64,000 nucleotides of DNA from Paenibacillaceae bacterium GAS479 (lineage in GTDB: Bacteria; Bacillota; Bacilli; Paenibacillales; Paenibacillaceae), in assembly GCA_900105225.1 (NCBI GenBank), contig LT629764.1:1355501-1419500 (forward strand), in the 5' to 3' direction. The stretch's first letter is position 1. Every line of letters starts with the position of its first letter. This document shows positions 16,626 to 24,458 of this stretch, one piece after another. The translations under genes and the position numbers were made by a program. Below the pieces are notes generated by a model. It was given only the letters and a program-made list of their open reading frames with translations. It made no database searches and was not told the origin of the DNA.

Positions 16626-17467
16626 TCCACAACAACATTCACAGGAGGATGGTTTTTATGTGTAATCTTACGACTACTAAGGAATAGTATACCACGCAAC
16701 TGGCACTTGCTCTTGGAGATTTGGAAGAAAAGACAGTTGCCAAACGAAATCTTGCTCCTACCTTCAACGTCTATGATAACAAGCAAATTCATATGATTTT
16801 GGATGTGGAGGCCCTGAGCACAGAAAGCCTGCTTCGGTGATCGCAATAGCTATTCCAAAACCGATTCGGACGCTACGTTTATGCGGATGAAGGAAGATCA
16901 CATGAAAAATGGCCAGCTTAAGCCTGGCTACAATGTACAACTGGCAACCGAAACCAGTTCATTTTGTTTTACAGCCTTCATCAGCGACCAACGGACACAC
17001 GCTGCTTCATCCCGCATATGGAGCGACTTGCAGCGTCTTCTTTGCCGATGCGGGGGATGGTGGTGAGGAAAATTATTTGTATGCAGTGGGCGAAAGACGC
17101 AGAGCCCCGATTCGATTTTCTGATCCCCTATGGCAGCTACATGAAGGAAAAAATCAGACGTTACAAGAAGGACATGAAGCATGCAAGCAACTGGACGTAT
17201 GAGGAAGTGGAGGATCGTTTTATTTGCCTAAATGGACGATACGTGCGATTTAAAAAATACCTGACGAAAAAGAAGCGCTCCGGCTTGGAGCAGAGTTTTA
17301 AGATCTATGAATGTGAAGATTGCAGCGATTGTCCGATGAGGGCAGCCTGCACGACGGCAAAAGGCAACCGTCAGGTTCACTGGAACACGGTATGGGAAAA
17401 GTTGGACGGAGACCATGTCGGTTTTCCGCCCAACTTTTTATTTTAGGAACTTATTGGACAGCCCCTT
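16626..17467 (+). pseudogene. IS1182-family transposase fragment B, internally deleted and frameshifted
   Basis: Plus-strand remnant of the same IS as fragment A. After ACAGGAGGATGG and an ATG come pieces in different frames: YTTQLALALGDLEEKTVAKRNLAPTF, then (after a large deletion) [75 protein letters not shown] and KIYECEDCSDCPMRAACTTAKGN. Everything between VWEKL and the IS end is lost, joined at AAAAGTTG. The right end GGACAGCCCCTT lies about 20 bases past the Fsr gene's stop on the other strand and is the mirror image of fragment A's end. Confidence 0.85.
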
Positions 17468-17486
17468 CTTTATGTACTGTGCCATT

Positions 17487-18713
17487 TTAATTAAGCCGTC
17501 GGCCGCCAGGCAAGAAAAGCGCCAGCAAACCGGCGAGCGGCAGAACACTGGTCCAGAGCATCATACTCTGCAAGCCGTACAAATCACCGAGTCGGCCAAG
17601 CACAACCGCGCCAAGCGCACCCATACCAAAGGCAAAACCGGTGATAAGCCCGGATGCCATACCAACGCGGCCCGGCATCAGCTCCTGTGCGTAAACAACG
17701 CTGACCGAGAAGCCCGATTGGAGGATGAGGCCCAGCAGCGCAGCAACGGGATACATCCAGATCAGCGGCAAATGCGGCATCAACAGCGCAAACGGAGCCG
17801 CTCCGAGCAGTGATAACAGCATCATCCGTTTGGTGCCGATTTTATCCGAGATGATCCCGCCGAAAAATGTGCCAACGACGCCGAAGAACATGAACAGATA
17901 CACTGGAACCTGTGCTTCTTTGCTAGTGAGACCATAATCATGGATCAAATAAAACTGATAAAAGGTGCCGATGGCAGCTCCGTACCAGGAACGGGCGAAT
18001 ACTAGCGTAATGAGCAGCGTTATTGCCAGCGCCACAACTTTCTTTTGGCGGCGCGCATCGAGCGACAGCTCGCCGCGGGGTACCGGAGCTTTTTTGACCG
18101 GCTTGCCATGCTCTTGTAACTGCTTGCTGTACCACGGCACCACCTTGAGCAGTACCAGAAGGCCGACGACTGCAAGCAACGTGCCCCATATTGCTCCATC
18201 CTGGCCGAGCGGAATGAAGATGAACATCGTCATAAGTGGAGCCAGCGACTGGCCGAAGTTACCGCCTACCTGATAGATCGACTGAGCGTAACCTCGCCTG
18301 CCGCCTGCTGCGAAGTAGACAACACGCGAGCCTTCGGGATGGAACACTGCTGATCCTAAACCGACGAACATAATGAAAAAGATCAACAACCAGAAGTTTG
18401 GAGCATAGGCCAATCCAGCTATCCCGATCATGCTCAGTACCATGCCAACGGGCAGTAGCCACGGTGAAGGCTTGCGGTCCGAGATGAGGCCAACAACCGG
18501 CTGCATGACGGATGAAGTCATCTGCAGAGCGAAGGTCAACCAACCGATCTGGGTATAACTGATGGACAGCGTATCCTGGAAAATGGGATAAAGAGCAGGA
18601 ATAACAGACTGCATAGAGTCATTCAGCATATGTACAACGCTGATGGCGATTAATATCGCATAGACGGTCCCGGTGCGGGCTGCGCCGATTCGGGCCGATT
18701 GCGAGGTGGACAT
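17487..18713 (-). CDS. fsr: MFS transporter, fosmidomycin-resistance (Fsr) family
   Basis: Membrane efflux protein of 408 residues with 12 predicted helices. The opening AISVVHMLNDSMQSVIPALYPIFQDTLSISYTQIG and the downstream VGLISDRKPSPWLL and FVGLGSAVFHPEGSRVV are diagnostic of the Fsr branch of the major facilitator superfamily. Substrates of relatives include fosmidomycin, but the natural substrate is unknown. I chose the ATG at 18713, which has AAAGGAAG eight bases upstream, over the ATG seven codons earlier. It is convergent with the other MFS gene across the IS-bounded insert. Confidence 0.92.
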   Translation of the reverse strand: MSTSQSARIGAARTGTVYAILIAISVVHMLNDSMQSVIPALYPIFQDTLSISYTQIGWLTFALQMTSSVMQPVVGLISDRKPSPWLLPVGMVLSMIGIAGLAYAPNFWLLIFFIMFVGLGSAVFHPEGSRVVYFAAGGRRGYAQSIYQVGGNFGQSLAPLMTMFIFIPLGQDGAIWGTLLAVVGLLVLLKVVPWYSKQLQEHGKPVKKAPVPRGELSLDARRQKKVVALAITLLITLVFARSWYGAAIGTFYQFYLIHDYGLTSKEAQVPVYLFMFFGVVGTFFGGIISDKIGTKRMMLLSLLGAAPFALLMPHLPLIWMYPVAALLGLILQSGFSVSVVYAQELMPGRVGMASGLITGFAFGMGALGAVVLGRLGDLYGLQSMMLWTSVLPLAGLLALFLPGGRRLN

Positions 18714-18839
18714 GGACAGGACTTCCTTTCTCATGGAGCTATAAGTTTAAACATAAACATCTGACTGCGAAGCGCGAACCTATCCTATCCTATCCGATTA
18801 CTGTTACCGTTAGCGGCCTAGCAAGGCTAAGTCCGCCGG

Positions 18840-19913
18840 TTACAAAAAGCGTATGCAGACAGGTGACGGCACATTCAAAACAGATTCCGTAGCCTGGAGC
18901 AAGCCAGTCTGCGGATCACGGCGAAACACATTAACGTTCCCGCTGTTCTGGTTGGCTGCGAGCAGCCAATTCCCATCCGGCGTTAAAGCGAAGTTCCGCG
19001 GATAAGTGCCTCCTGTTGATATATGCTGGATTAAGGTTAGACACCCGTTCTCCGTGTTAACAGAGAACGCTGCGATGCTGTCATGCCCCCGATTGGAAAC
19101 GTACAGGAATCGACCGTCCTGGGACAGATGGATGTCCGCAGCCCAGCTCTCGCCCTGGAAGTTCGCCGGCAGAGCAGAAATCCGCTGTACCGCTTCCAGC
19201 TTGCCCTTGCTGCCGATCTGCGCAACGGTTACATGGGAATCCAGCTCACCAATGATATACGCATAAGATAATCCTTCCTTAAACGCGATATGTCGCGGAC
19301 CGCTGCCGGGTTCAAGTCGCAAGGAACCTGTCCTCAGCAGTGAGCGTCCGTCAACAGAGCGGCGATGAATATAGACCGAATCCGTGCCAAGATCAGCCAC
19401 ATAAACATACGGCGTAGCCGGAAGTGGATCAATGCAATGGGCGTGGGGCTTCTCCTGTCGATCTTTAAGGGTGCCAAGCTCGCCCTCGCCGGCGATTACA
19501 GAAGAAGCCGGCTCTTCCAACCTGCCCTCGACTGACAGCGGAATTACGGCCGCGTTGCCTCCGCTATAGTTGGCCACATACAAAGCGTCGCCTTCTACCG
19601 ATACGCTGACATAACAGGGATGCTCCCCATAGGTCAGCCTATCCTCCAGCGCCTCCAGCTCCCCTGTCTGCGGATCGATCGATAAGGAATAGACAGAGCC
19701 GCCAGGCTCGCCTCGGGTCTCTCCCGTTTCGCTGCACGCATACAGGATTCTGCCACCCGGATGAATGGCCAGAAAGGATGCCTGTTCTATGCCGGCAAAT
19801 CGCTGAAAAACGCTCAGCTTTCCGCTAGTTTTGTCAAAATGACAGCCATAGAGAGTAGGATCAGCAGCCTTGCCGTAGGTACCGATATAGAAGATGTCGA
19901 GTTTGTTAGCCAA
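18840..19913 (-). CDS. pgl: 6-phosphogluconolactonase-like beta-propeller lactonase
   Basis: Seven-bladed propeller protein of 357 residues of the YbhE/YkgB (Lactonase) family. In the oxidative pentose phosphate pathway relatives hydrolyse 6-phosphogluconolactone. Typical blades are FLAIHPGGRILYACSE, VEGDALYVANYSGGNAAV, PHAHCIDP (with the conserved HxH), GSGPRHIAFKEG and GTYPRNFALTPDGNWLLAANQ. A TTG start at 19913 (MANKLDIFYIGTYG) follows AAGGGGTG, and the ATG six codons upstream overlaps that site. The gene is monocistronic. The family also contains other lactonases, so the substrate is probable, not proven. Confidence 0.88.
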   Translation of the reverse strand: MANKLDIFYIGTYGKAADPTLYGCHFDKTSGKLSVFQRFAGIEQASFLAIHPGGRILYACSETGETRGEPGGSVYSLSIDPQTGELEALEDRLTYGEHPCYVSVSVEGDALYVANYSGGNAAVIPLSVEGRLEEPASSVIAGEGELGTLKDRQEKPHAHCIDPLPATPYVYVADLGTDSVYIHRRSVDGRSLLRTGSLRLEPGSGPRHIAFKEGLSYAYIIGELDSHVTVAQIGSKGKLEAVQRISALPANFQGESWAADIHLSQDGRFLYVSNRGHDSIAAFSVNTENGCLTLIQHISTGGTYPRNFALTPDGNWLLAANQNSGNVNVFRRDPQTGLLQATESVLNVPSPVCIRFL

Positions 19914-20096
19914 ACAAATCACCCCTTTCATTTCTACCAGGCTCTATATTCTGTGAAGATACCATAATCTACCCATTCCTACAAATTCTATCACGCTTGA
20001 TTTATCTTTCGACTTTTTATGCCAATCACTTACAGGAAGATCTATTCCTTGATATACTTAATATTATTTCCCGGGAAAAGGGAGGGATCGCAACGC

Positions 20097-20582
20097 ATGA
20101 AATATTTGATCCGATGGCATAAAACCGGCCTGGCCGCCGTACTGCTGCTAGCCGTAGTTGCAATGCATGCTGCGACCGGTCCGCTGCCGAAGGCAAGTGC
20201 AGGAGTATGGGACAACCTTAAAGACATATACGACACTCCAGCCAAGGTTGATGAGTTGGAGAAACAATATACCGAATCGCTATCCCGTCTAGAAGAGCAG
20301 CAGAAGCTGCTACAAGAGGAGTACACTCGTAAACAAGCTGAGCTGGAAGCGCGTCAGCAAGAGCTTACCGAGCAGAATGAGCAATTAGTAGAGGAAAACA
20401 AAGCACTGGAAGCCCAAATGCAGCAGGCGGAGGACCGCCAAGCCACAATTAAGCGTAGCATCGCCTGGACGGTGCTGATCATCTCGGTAACCTTCCTCGC
20501 TTATATCGCGGCGCTGCGCATCTGGCGTTATCGGATTTACCGATCTCAGCAACAACGCGATGGACGCGGAACTGCTTTATGA
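20097..20582 (+). CDS. membrane-anchored coiled-coil protein, partner of AIM24 gene
   Basis: Protein of 161 residues starting at the ATG preceded by GGGAGGG. An N-terminal hydrophobic segment (TGLAAVLLLAVVAMHAA) acts as signal or anchor. A strongly helical, Glu/Gln-rich coiled coil follows from about residue 50 to 115 (KVDELEKQYTESLSRLEEQQ and on). Then comes a second membrane helix (IAWTVLIISVTFLAYIAAL) and a short basic tail. The coiled coil would sit outside if both ends span the membrane. The last bases overlap the start of the AIM24-like gene (TTATGA), indicating translational coupling. I recognise no named family. Confidence 0.75.
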   Translation: MKYLIRWHKTGLAAVLLLAVVAMHAATGPLPKASAGVWDNLKDIYDTPAKVDELEKQYTESLSRLEEQQKLLQEEYTRKQAELEARQQELTEQNEQLVEENKALEAQMQQAEDRQATIKRSIAWTVLIISVTFLAYIAALRIWRYRIYRSQQQRDGRGTAL

Positions 20583-21268
20583 AGATAGCCGCGCCTCCTC
20601 CACAAGGACATGCCCGTATCATGCTGGAGCCTAACGATGCGCTCCATGTGCTTCATCCAAAGGCGATTCTCGCCTATCGCGGAGCGCCCCAGAGCCGCGA
20701 GGATCGCTTCATGGACGCAGCCGGTATTTATCGTAAGCGCAAGTGGATTCGCTCCCGGCTGCAAGGTCCGAGCGAGCTGTTGCTTGGCCTGCCTCCCGGC
20801 TTTGGACTGGAGGCAGTAGAGCTTCAGGAAGGCAGCGATCTGCTGTTCGACTTCCGGCATGTTATGTTTTACAGCGACGGCATGACGCTGAAACCTCGCG
20901 TACAAAAGCTCAAGAACGCTTGGATCACGCGCGAACTGACTCGGATGCGCTTCAGCGGTCCGGGCACACTCGGCATACTGACCGCAGGCGGTCTTGCCTC
21001 CATCGACCTGTCCGAGAAGCAGCCGCTGTACGTCGATGCCGCCTCGCTGATCGCTTTCCCCGAATCGGCGCAAGTTCGCCTCGCCGTCTATGGGAATCCG
21101 CTGGCCAGCCAGCATATGAATGTGCAATGGGAGCTGCGCGGCCGCGGCCCGGCGCTAATCCAGAGCGGCTCCTTTGACCGCTCGCTGCCGGAGCTGCTGG
21201 AGAAGGGCGGCTTCCTGCGCCGGACGCTGCGCGAGCTGCTTCCGTTTGGCGGCGTCTATATCAAATAA
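20579..21268 (+). CDS. AIM24/TspC-like (DUF124) beta-sandwich protein
   Basis: Protein of 229 residues with the AIM24 pattern of short beta strands rich in Gly (FSGPGTLGILTAGGLASIDL, PLYVDAASLIAFPESAQV). Bacterial members form trimeric beta rolls. The yeast homologue supports membrane protein organisation, but the bacterial role is unknown. Its ATG overlaps the TGA of the upstream membrane coiled-coil gene by four bases, so the two products are likely made together and may interact. There is no signal peptide. A bidirectional terminator follows immediately. Family assignment rests on pattern and length, so it is moderately certain. Confidence 0.7.
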   Translation: MKIAAPPPQGHARIMLEPNDALHVLHPKAILAYRGAPQSREDRFMDAAGIYRKRKWIRSRLQGPSELLLGLPPGFGLEAVELQEGSDLLFDFRHVMFYSDGMTLKPRVQKLKNAWITRELTRMRFSGPGTLGILTAGGLASIDLSEKQPLYVDAASLIAFPESAQVRLAVYGNPLASQHMNVQWELRGRGPALIQSGSFDRSLPELLEKGGFLRRTLRELLPFGGVYIK

Positions 21269-21270
21269 AT

Positions 21271-21323
21271 AACGCACAGCTGATAGCTCCCCTCCTCAGG
21301 GCGCCCCGGCTGTGCGTTATTTT
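21271..21323. terminator. bidirectional Rho-independent terminator
   Basis: Stem AACGCACAGC / GCTGTGCGTT followed by ATTTT on the plus strand. It separates the convergent AIM24-like and AraC-type genes; the right arm reaches into the last codons of the AraC gene. Confidence 0.82.
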
Positions 21324-22218
21324 AATCCAAAAACACCGTCTCTGTATCGCGGCGGCTTCGCACCTCGGAAGGTGCATACCCCCGATATTTGCGGAATGTG
21401 CGGCTAAAGTAACTCAGATCATTGTAACCGGCAGCCATCGCAATCTCGGCAATCGTCTTCTCACTGCTCCGTAAGAGATACTCTGACTTATTAATGCGAA
21501 TGCGGTTGACGTAGTCGGTCACGGTCCGCCCCGTCAGCTGCCGGAACAACCGGCTGAAGTGAAAGCGGCTGAGCGATGCGCGAGCGGCCAGGTCGTCTAC
21601 CGTTATGTCGTCGGTATAATTGGTTTCAATATAATGAAAAATGGGCTCGAAGCGTTCCAGGTTGCGCAAACGGGCATGAGATTCGTTCTCCGTCAGACGC
21701 AGGTCGACATAACCTCTCAGCAGCTCGGTCAGCATGCCGTACAGCAGCGACTTGACCGATAGCTCAAAGCCCGACTGACGAGTGCGGAATTCCTCCGCAA
21801 GCTGATCGAGAATGGCCGTCAGTCTGGCATCACCGGAAATCTGATTACGGAACAGGATGCGGTTTTGCGCCATCGGGGTGATATATTTAGTTTCCGCAGC
21901 ATCCGGTGACTGGCTCTGCAGCAAGGTCAGATCAGCGATCAGAATATCGTACTCCACCGACTCCGACTGCAGGATCCCCATATGAATATCGTTACTGTTG
22001 AACACCATAATATCACCCGGACCAGCCTCGATTGGAACGTAATTGACCTCGATAACCGCATGGCCGGAGCGGAATTGCAGCAGCTCGATATGATTGTGCC
22101 AGTGAGCGGGAAACAGCGTAACCCCTCTCCCGGTCTCACGCATGGTGCCATGCTTGACCGGAAAATGCGGGTCGGGCATATTCATCGGCTCCAGCAAAGA
22201 CAAAGGTCGTTGTTGCAT
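21322..22218 (-). CDS. AraC-family transcriptional regulator with cupin sensor
   Basis: Regulator of 298 residues. The N-terminal cupin (residues 20-110: HWHNHIELLQFRSGHAVIEV, PGDIMVFNSNDIHMG) would bind a small sugar-like ligand. The C-terminal double helix-turn-helix (about 195-290) shows DDLAARASLSRFHFSRLFRQLTG and the signature IAEIAMAAGYNDLSYFSRTFRKYRGYAPSEVR. An AAGGAGCC site precedes the ATG. It is divergent from the Gfo/Idh dehydrogenase and isomerase genes across about 200 bases, so it probably activates that pair in response to their substrate. Confidence 0.92.
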   Translation of the reverse strand: MQQRPLSLLEPMNMPDPHFPVKHGTMRETGRGVTLFPAHWHNHIELLQFRSGHAVIEVNYVPIEAGPGDIMVFNSNDIHMGILQSESVEYDILIADLTLLQSQSPDAAETKYITPMAQNRILFRNQISGDARLTAILDQLAEEFRTRQSGFELSVKSLLYGMLTELLRGYVDLRLTENESHARLRNLERFEPIFHYIETNYTDDITVDDLAARASLSRFHFSRLFRQLTGRTVTDYVNRIRINKSEYLLRSSEKTIAEIAMAAGYNDLSYFSRTFRKYRGYAPSEVRSRRDTETVFLD

Positions 22219-22423
22219 AGATCCGGCTCCTTCCGGTTAGTCCTCTTTGACTAAAACACTGCATGCCAGCCGTCCCGCGCATGAGTTGCGGCAGGCCGAG
22301 CCCCTCGGCGATAAATCGCACATTTGTGCAAATTGTTCGCATAATCGCCCATGCGAGATGGTTCAGGCCCCGTTATACTTGCCCTATATCAAGGTTACCA
22401 AGCCAATAGGGAGTGAAGCAAGC

Positions 22424-23482
22424 ATGAGTATTAAAATCGGCGTCATCGGTACGGGTTCCATTTCCGAGTTCCACCTGCAAGGATATGCAACCAACAAAGA
22501 GAGCGAACTCTACGCCATCTGTGATCTCAATGAAAAGCGCGCCCAAGCGGTCGCGGACAAGTTTGGCGCATCCAAAGTATATACGCAGTACGCCGATCTG
22601 CTCGCCGATCCAGAGATCGATGCTGTAAGCATCTGCACCTGGAATAATACACATGCGGAGATCAGCATCGCAGCGCTGGAAGCCGGTAAACATGTGCTTG
22701 TTGAAAAGCCGCTTTGCCGTACGGTCGAGGAAGCTTACGCGGTTCAAGAGGCTGTCCGCAAATCCGGCAAAATGCTAATGGTTGGTTATGTCCGCCGCTA
22801 CGATCCTAACGCCATGATGCTGAATTCCTTTATTCAGAACGGTGAGTTCGGTGACCTCTACTTTGCCAAAGCTTCCTATATCCGCCGTATGGGCAATCCG
22901 GGCGGCTGGTTCTCCGACAAGTCCCGCTCCGGCGGCGGCCCAGTTATCGACATCGGTGTTCATGTAATCGATCTATGCTGGTACCTGATGGGACGTCCAA
23001 AGGTGAAGTCCGTCAGCGCAAACGAGTACAAACATCTGGGTAATCGCGCTAATGTCAAACATCTGTCACGCTACATGGCCGCCGATTACAACGCCGAGCA
23101 AAATGATGTTGAGGATATGGCGAACGCGCTCATCCGTTTCGAAAACGGAGCTTCCCTGCTCGTTGATGTCAGCTTCTCTCTGCATACCGTCAAAGATGAA
23201 GGCGTTATCAAATTGTTCGGAACGAAGGGCGGCTTTGAGATCGATCCTGAGGTCGTCATGGTAACTGAAAAGAACGATACGATTCTCAACACCTCTCCGC
23301 AAACAGACAGCAAGGGATTGCAGATTGGCCGCGCATTCCAAAGCGAGATTGACCACTTCGTCGATTGCATTGTGAATGGCAAACAACCGATCAGCCCTGT
23401 CGAGGACGGCGTCGAAGTCATGAAAATTTTGTGCGCTATTTATGAGTCCGCAGCCAAAGGAGCCGAGGTGACCTTTCCATGA
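22424..23482 (+). CDS. Gfo/Idh/MocA family NAD(P)-dependent sugar dehydrogenase
   Basis: Oxidoreductase of 352 residues. The N-terminal Rossmann motif GVIGTGSISEFHLQGY binds the dinucleotide, and the EKP motif (VLVEKPLCRTVEEA) supplies the catalytic Lys. The C-terminal sheet domain includes GGGPVIDIGVHVIDLCWYLMGRP, with the conserved Asp and His. The ATG at 22424 has GGGAGTGAAGC upstream; a longer frame to 22247 lacks a site. Its TGA overlaps the ATG of the TIM-barrel isomerase gene, so the pair forms an operon, probably for inositol- or glycoside-like sugar catabolism under the divergent AraC regulator. Confidence 0.92.
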   Translation: MSIKIGVIGTGSISEFHLQGYATNKESELYAICDLNEKRAQAVADKFGASKVYTQYADLLADPEIDAVSICTWNNTHAEISIAALEAGKHVLVEKPLCRTVEEAYAVQEAVRKSGKMLMVGYVRRYDPNAMMLNSFIQNGEFGDLYFAKASYIRRMGNPGGWFSDKSRSGGGPVIDIGVHVIDLCWYLMGRPKVKSVSANEYKHLGNRANVKHLSRYMAADYNAEQNDVEDMANALIRFENGASLLVDVSFSLHTVKDEGVIKLFGTKGGFEIDPEVVMVTEKNDTILNTSPQTDSKGLQIGRAFQSEIDHFVDCIVNGKQPISPVEDGVEVMKILCAIYESAAKGAEVTFP

Positions 23483-24336
23483 AAATCGGACTGAGTACGT
23501 ATAGCCTGGCCGGCGCTCTCCATAAGGGAGAAATGAACGTGCTAGACATTATCGACTTCACTGCCGACAACGGCGGTGAACATGTAGAAATCGTACCGAT
23601 TGGATTCGAGCTGAAAGGCAATCCGGAGCTCGCTAAAGCACTTATCGATAAAGCAGCCTCACGCGGCATCGAGCTGTCGAACTATTCGATCGGCGCCAAC
23701 TTCCAAGGGCTGTCCGATGCGGACTACCGTGCCGAGATCAGCCGCGTGAAGCAAGAAGTGGACATCGCTTATGCGCTCGGAGTTAAGTTCATGCGCCATG
23801 ATGTAGCTAGCGACTCCGATCTGTCCATCCAGAATTTCAACAACTCGCTGGACCGCTTAGCAGCCGCATGCCGCGAAATCGCCGATTATGCCGCAGGCTT
23901 CGGTATTACAACGAGTGTGGAAAACCACGGTTACTTCATCCAGGCGAGCGACCGGGTGCAGGCGCTTGTCTCAGCCGTTGATCGGCCGAACTTCCGCACA
24001 ACGCTGGATGTGGGCAATTTCATGTGCGCCGATGAGAACTCTGTTTCTGCCGTCCGCAAAAACTTGCCGATTGCATCCGTTGTTCATTTAAAAGACTTTT
24101 ATCTCCGTCCTTCGTATCGCAATCCTGGTGATGGCTGGTTCACAACCGCCTCTGGGAATTTCCTGCGGGGAGCCGTTGTTGGACAGGGTGACATTGATAT
24201 GCCAGAGGTTATACGGCTTGTCAAAGCATCCGGCTACGATGGTTATATCTCTATCGAGTTCGAGGGACTTGAGGATTGCCGGTTCGGCTCTCGTGTTGGC
24301 ATGGCGAATGCCCGCCGCCTGTGGGACAATAGCTAA
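23479..24336 (+). CDS. sugar phosphate isomerase/epimerase-like TIM barrel protein
   Basis: Protein of 285 residues of the xylose isomerase-like / AP endonuclease 2 TIM barrel family. Conserved metal-site patches are visible: VKFMRHDVAS, TTSVENHGYF (Glu ligand), RTTLDVGNFM (Asp), VVHLKDFYL (His) and YISIEFEGLEDC (final Glu). The ATG overlaps the stop of the preceding dehydrogenase gene by four bases. In similar pairs the isomerase acts on the keto-sugar made by the dehydrogenase. The exact substrate is not readable. A bidirectional terminator follows 34 bases after the stop. Confidence 0.9.
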   Translation: MKIGLSTYSLAGALHKGEMNVLDIIDFTADNGGEHVEIVPIGFELKGNPELAKALIDKAASRGIELSNYSIGANFQGLSDADYRAEISRVKQEVDIAYALGVKFMRHDVASDSDLSIQNFNNSLDRLAAACREIADYAAGFGITTSVENHGYFIQASDRVQALVSAVDRPNFRTTLDVGNFMCADENSVSAVRKNLPIASVVHLKDFYLRPSYRNPGDGWFTTASGNFLRGAVVGQGDIDMPEVIRLVKASGYDGYISIEFEGLEDCRFGSRVGMANARRLWDNS

Positions 24337-24369
24337 ACTCCGCTCCGATTGCTCCAACAGCTTGTATTA

Positions 24370-24422
24370 AAAAGGCTGATCTGCTCTCGCCTGAATTCGG
24401 CGCTGCAGATCAGCCTTATTTT
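24370..24422. terminator. bidirectional Rho-independent terminator
   Basis: Stem AAGGCTGATCTGC / GCAGATCAGCCTT with A and T tracts on either side, between the convergent isomerase and hybrid-kinase genes. Confidence 0.85.
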
Positions 24423-24458
24423 GAATCCTGTATCTATTGAAAAGTCCATCGGATGCGC

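Noticed and set aside
22247-22423. N-terminal extension of the Gfo/Idh gene
   Set aside because: The standard Rossmann start lies at 22424 with its own GGGAGTG site; the extension would overlap the divergent promoter region.
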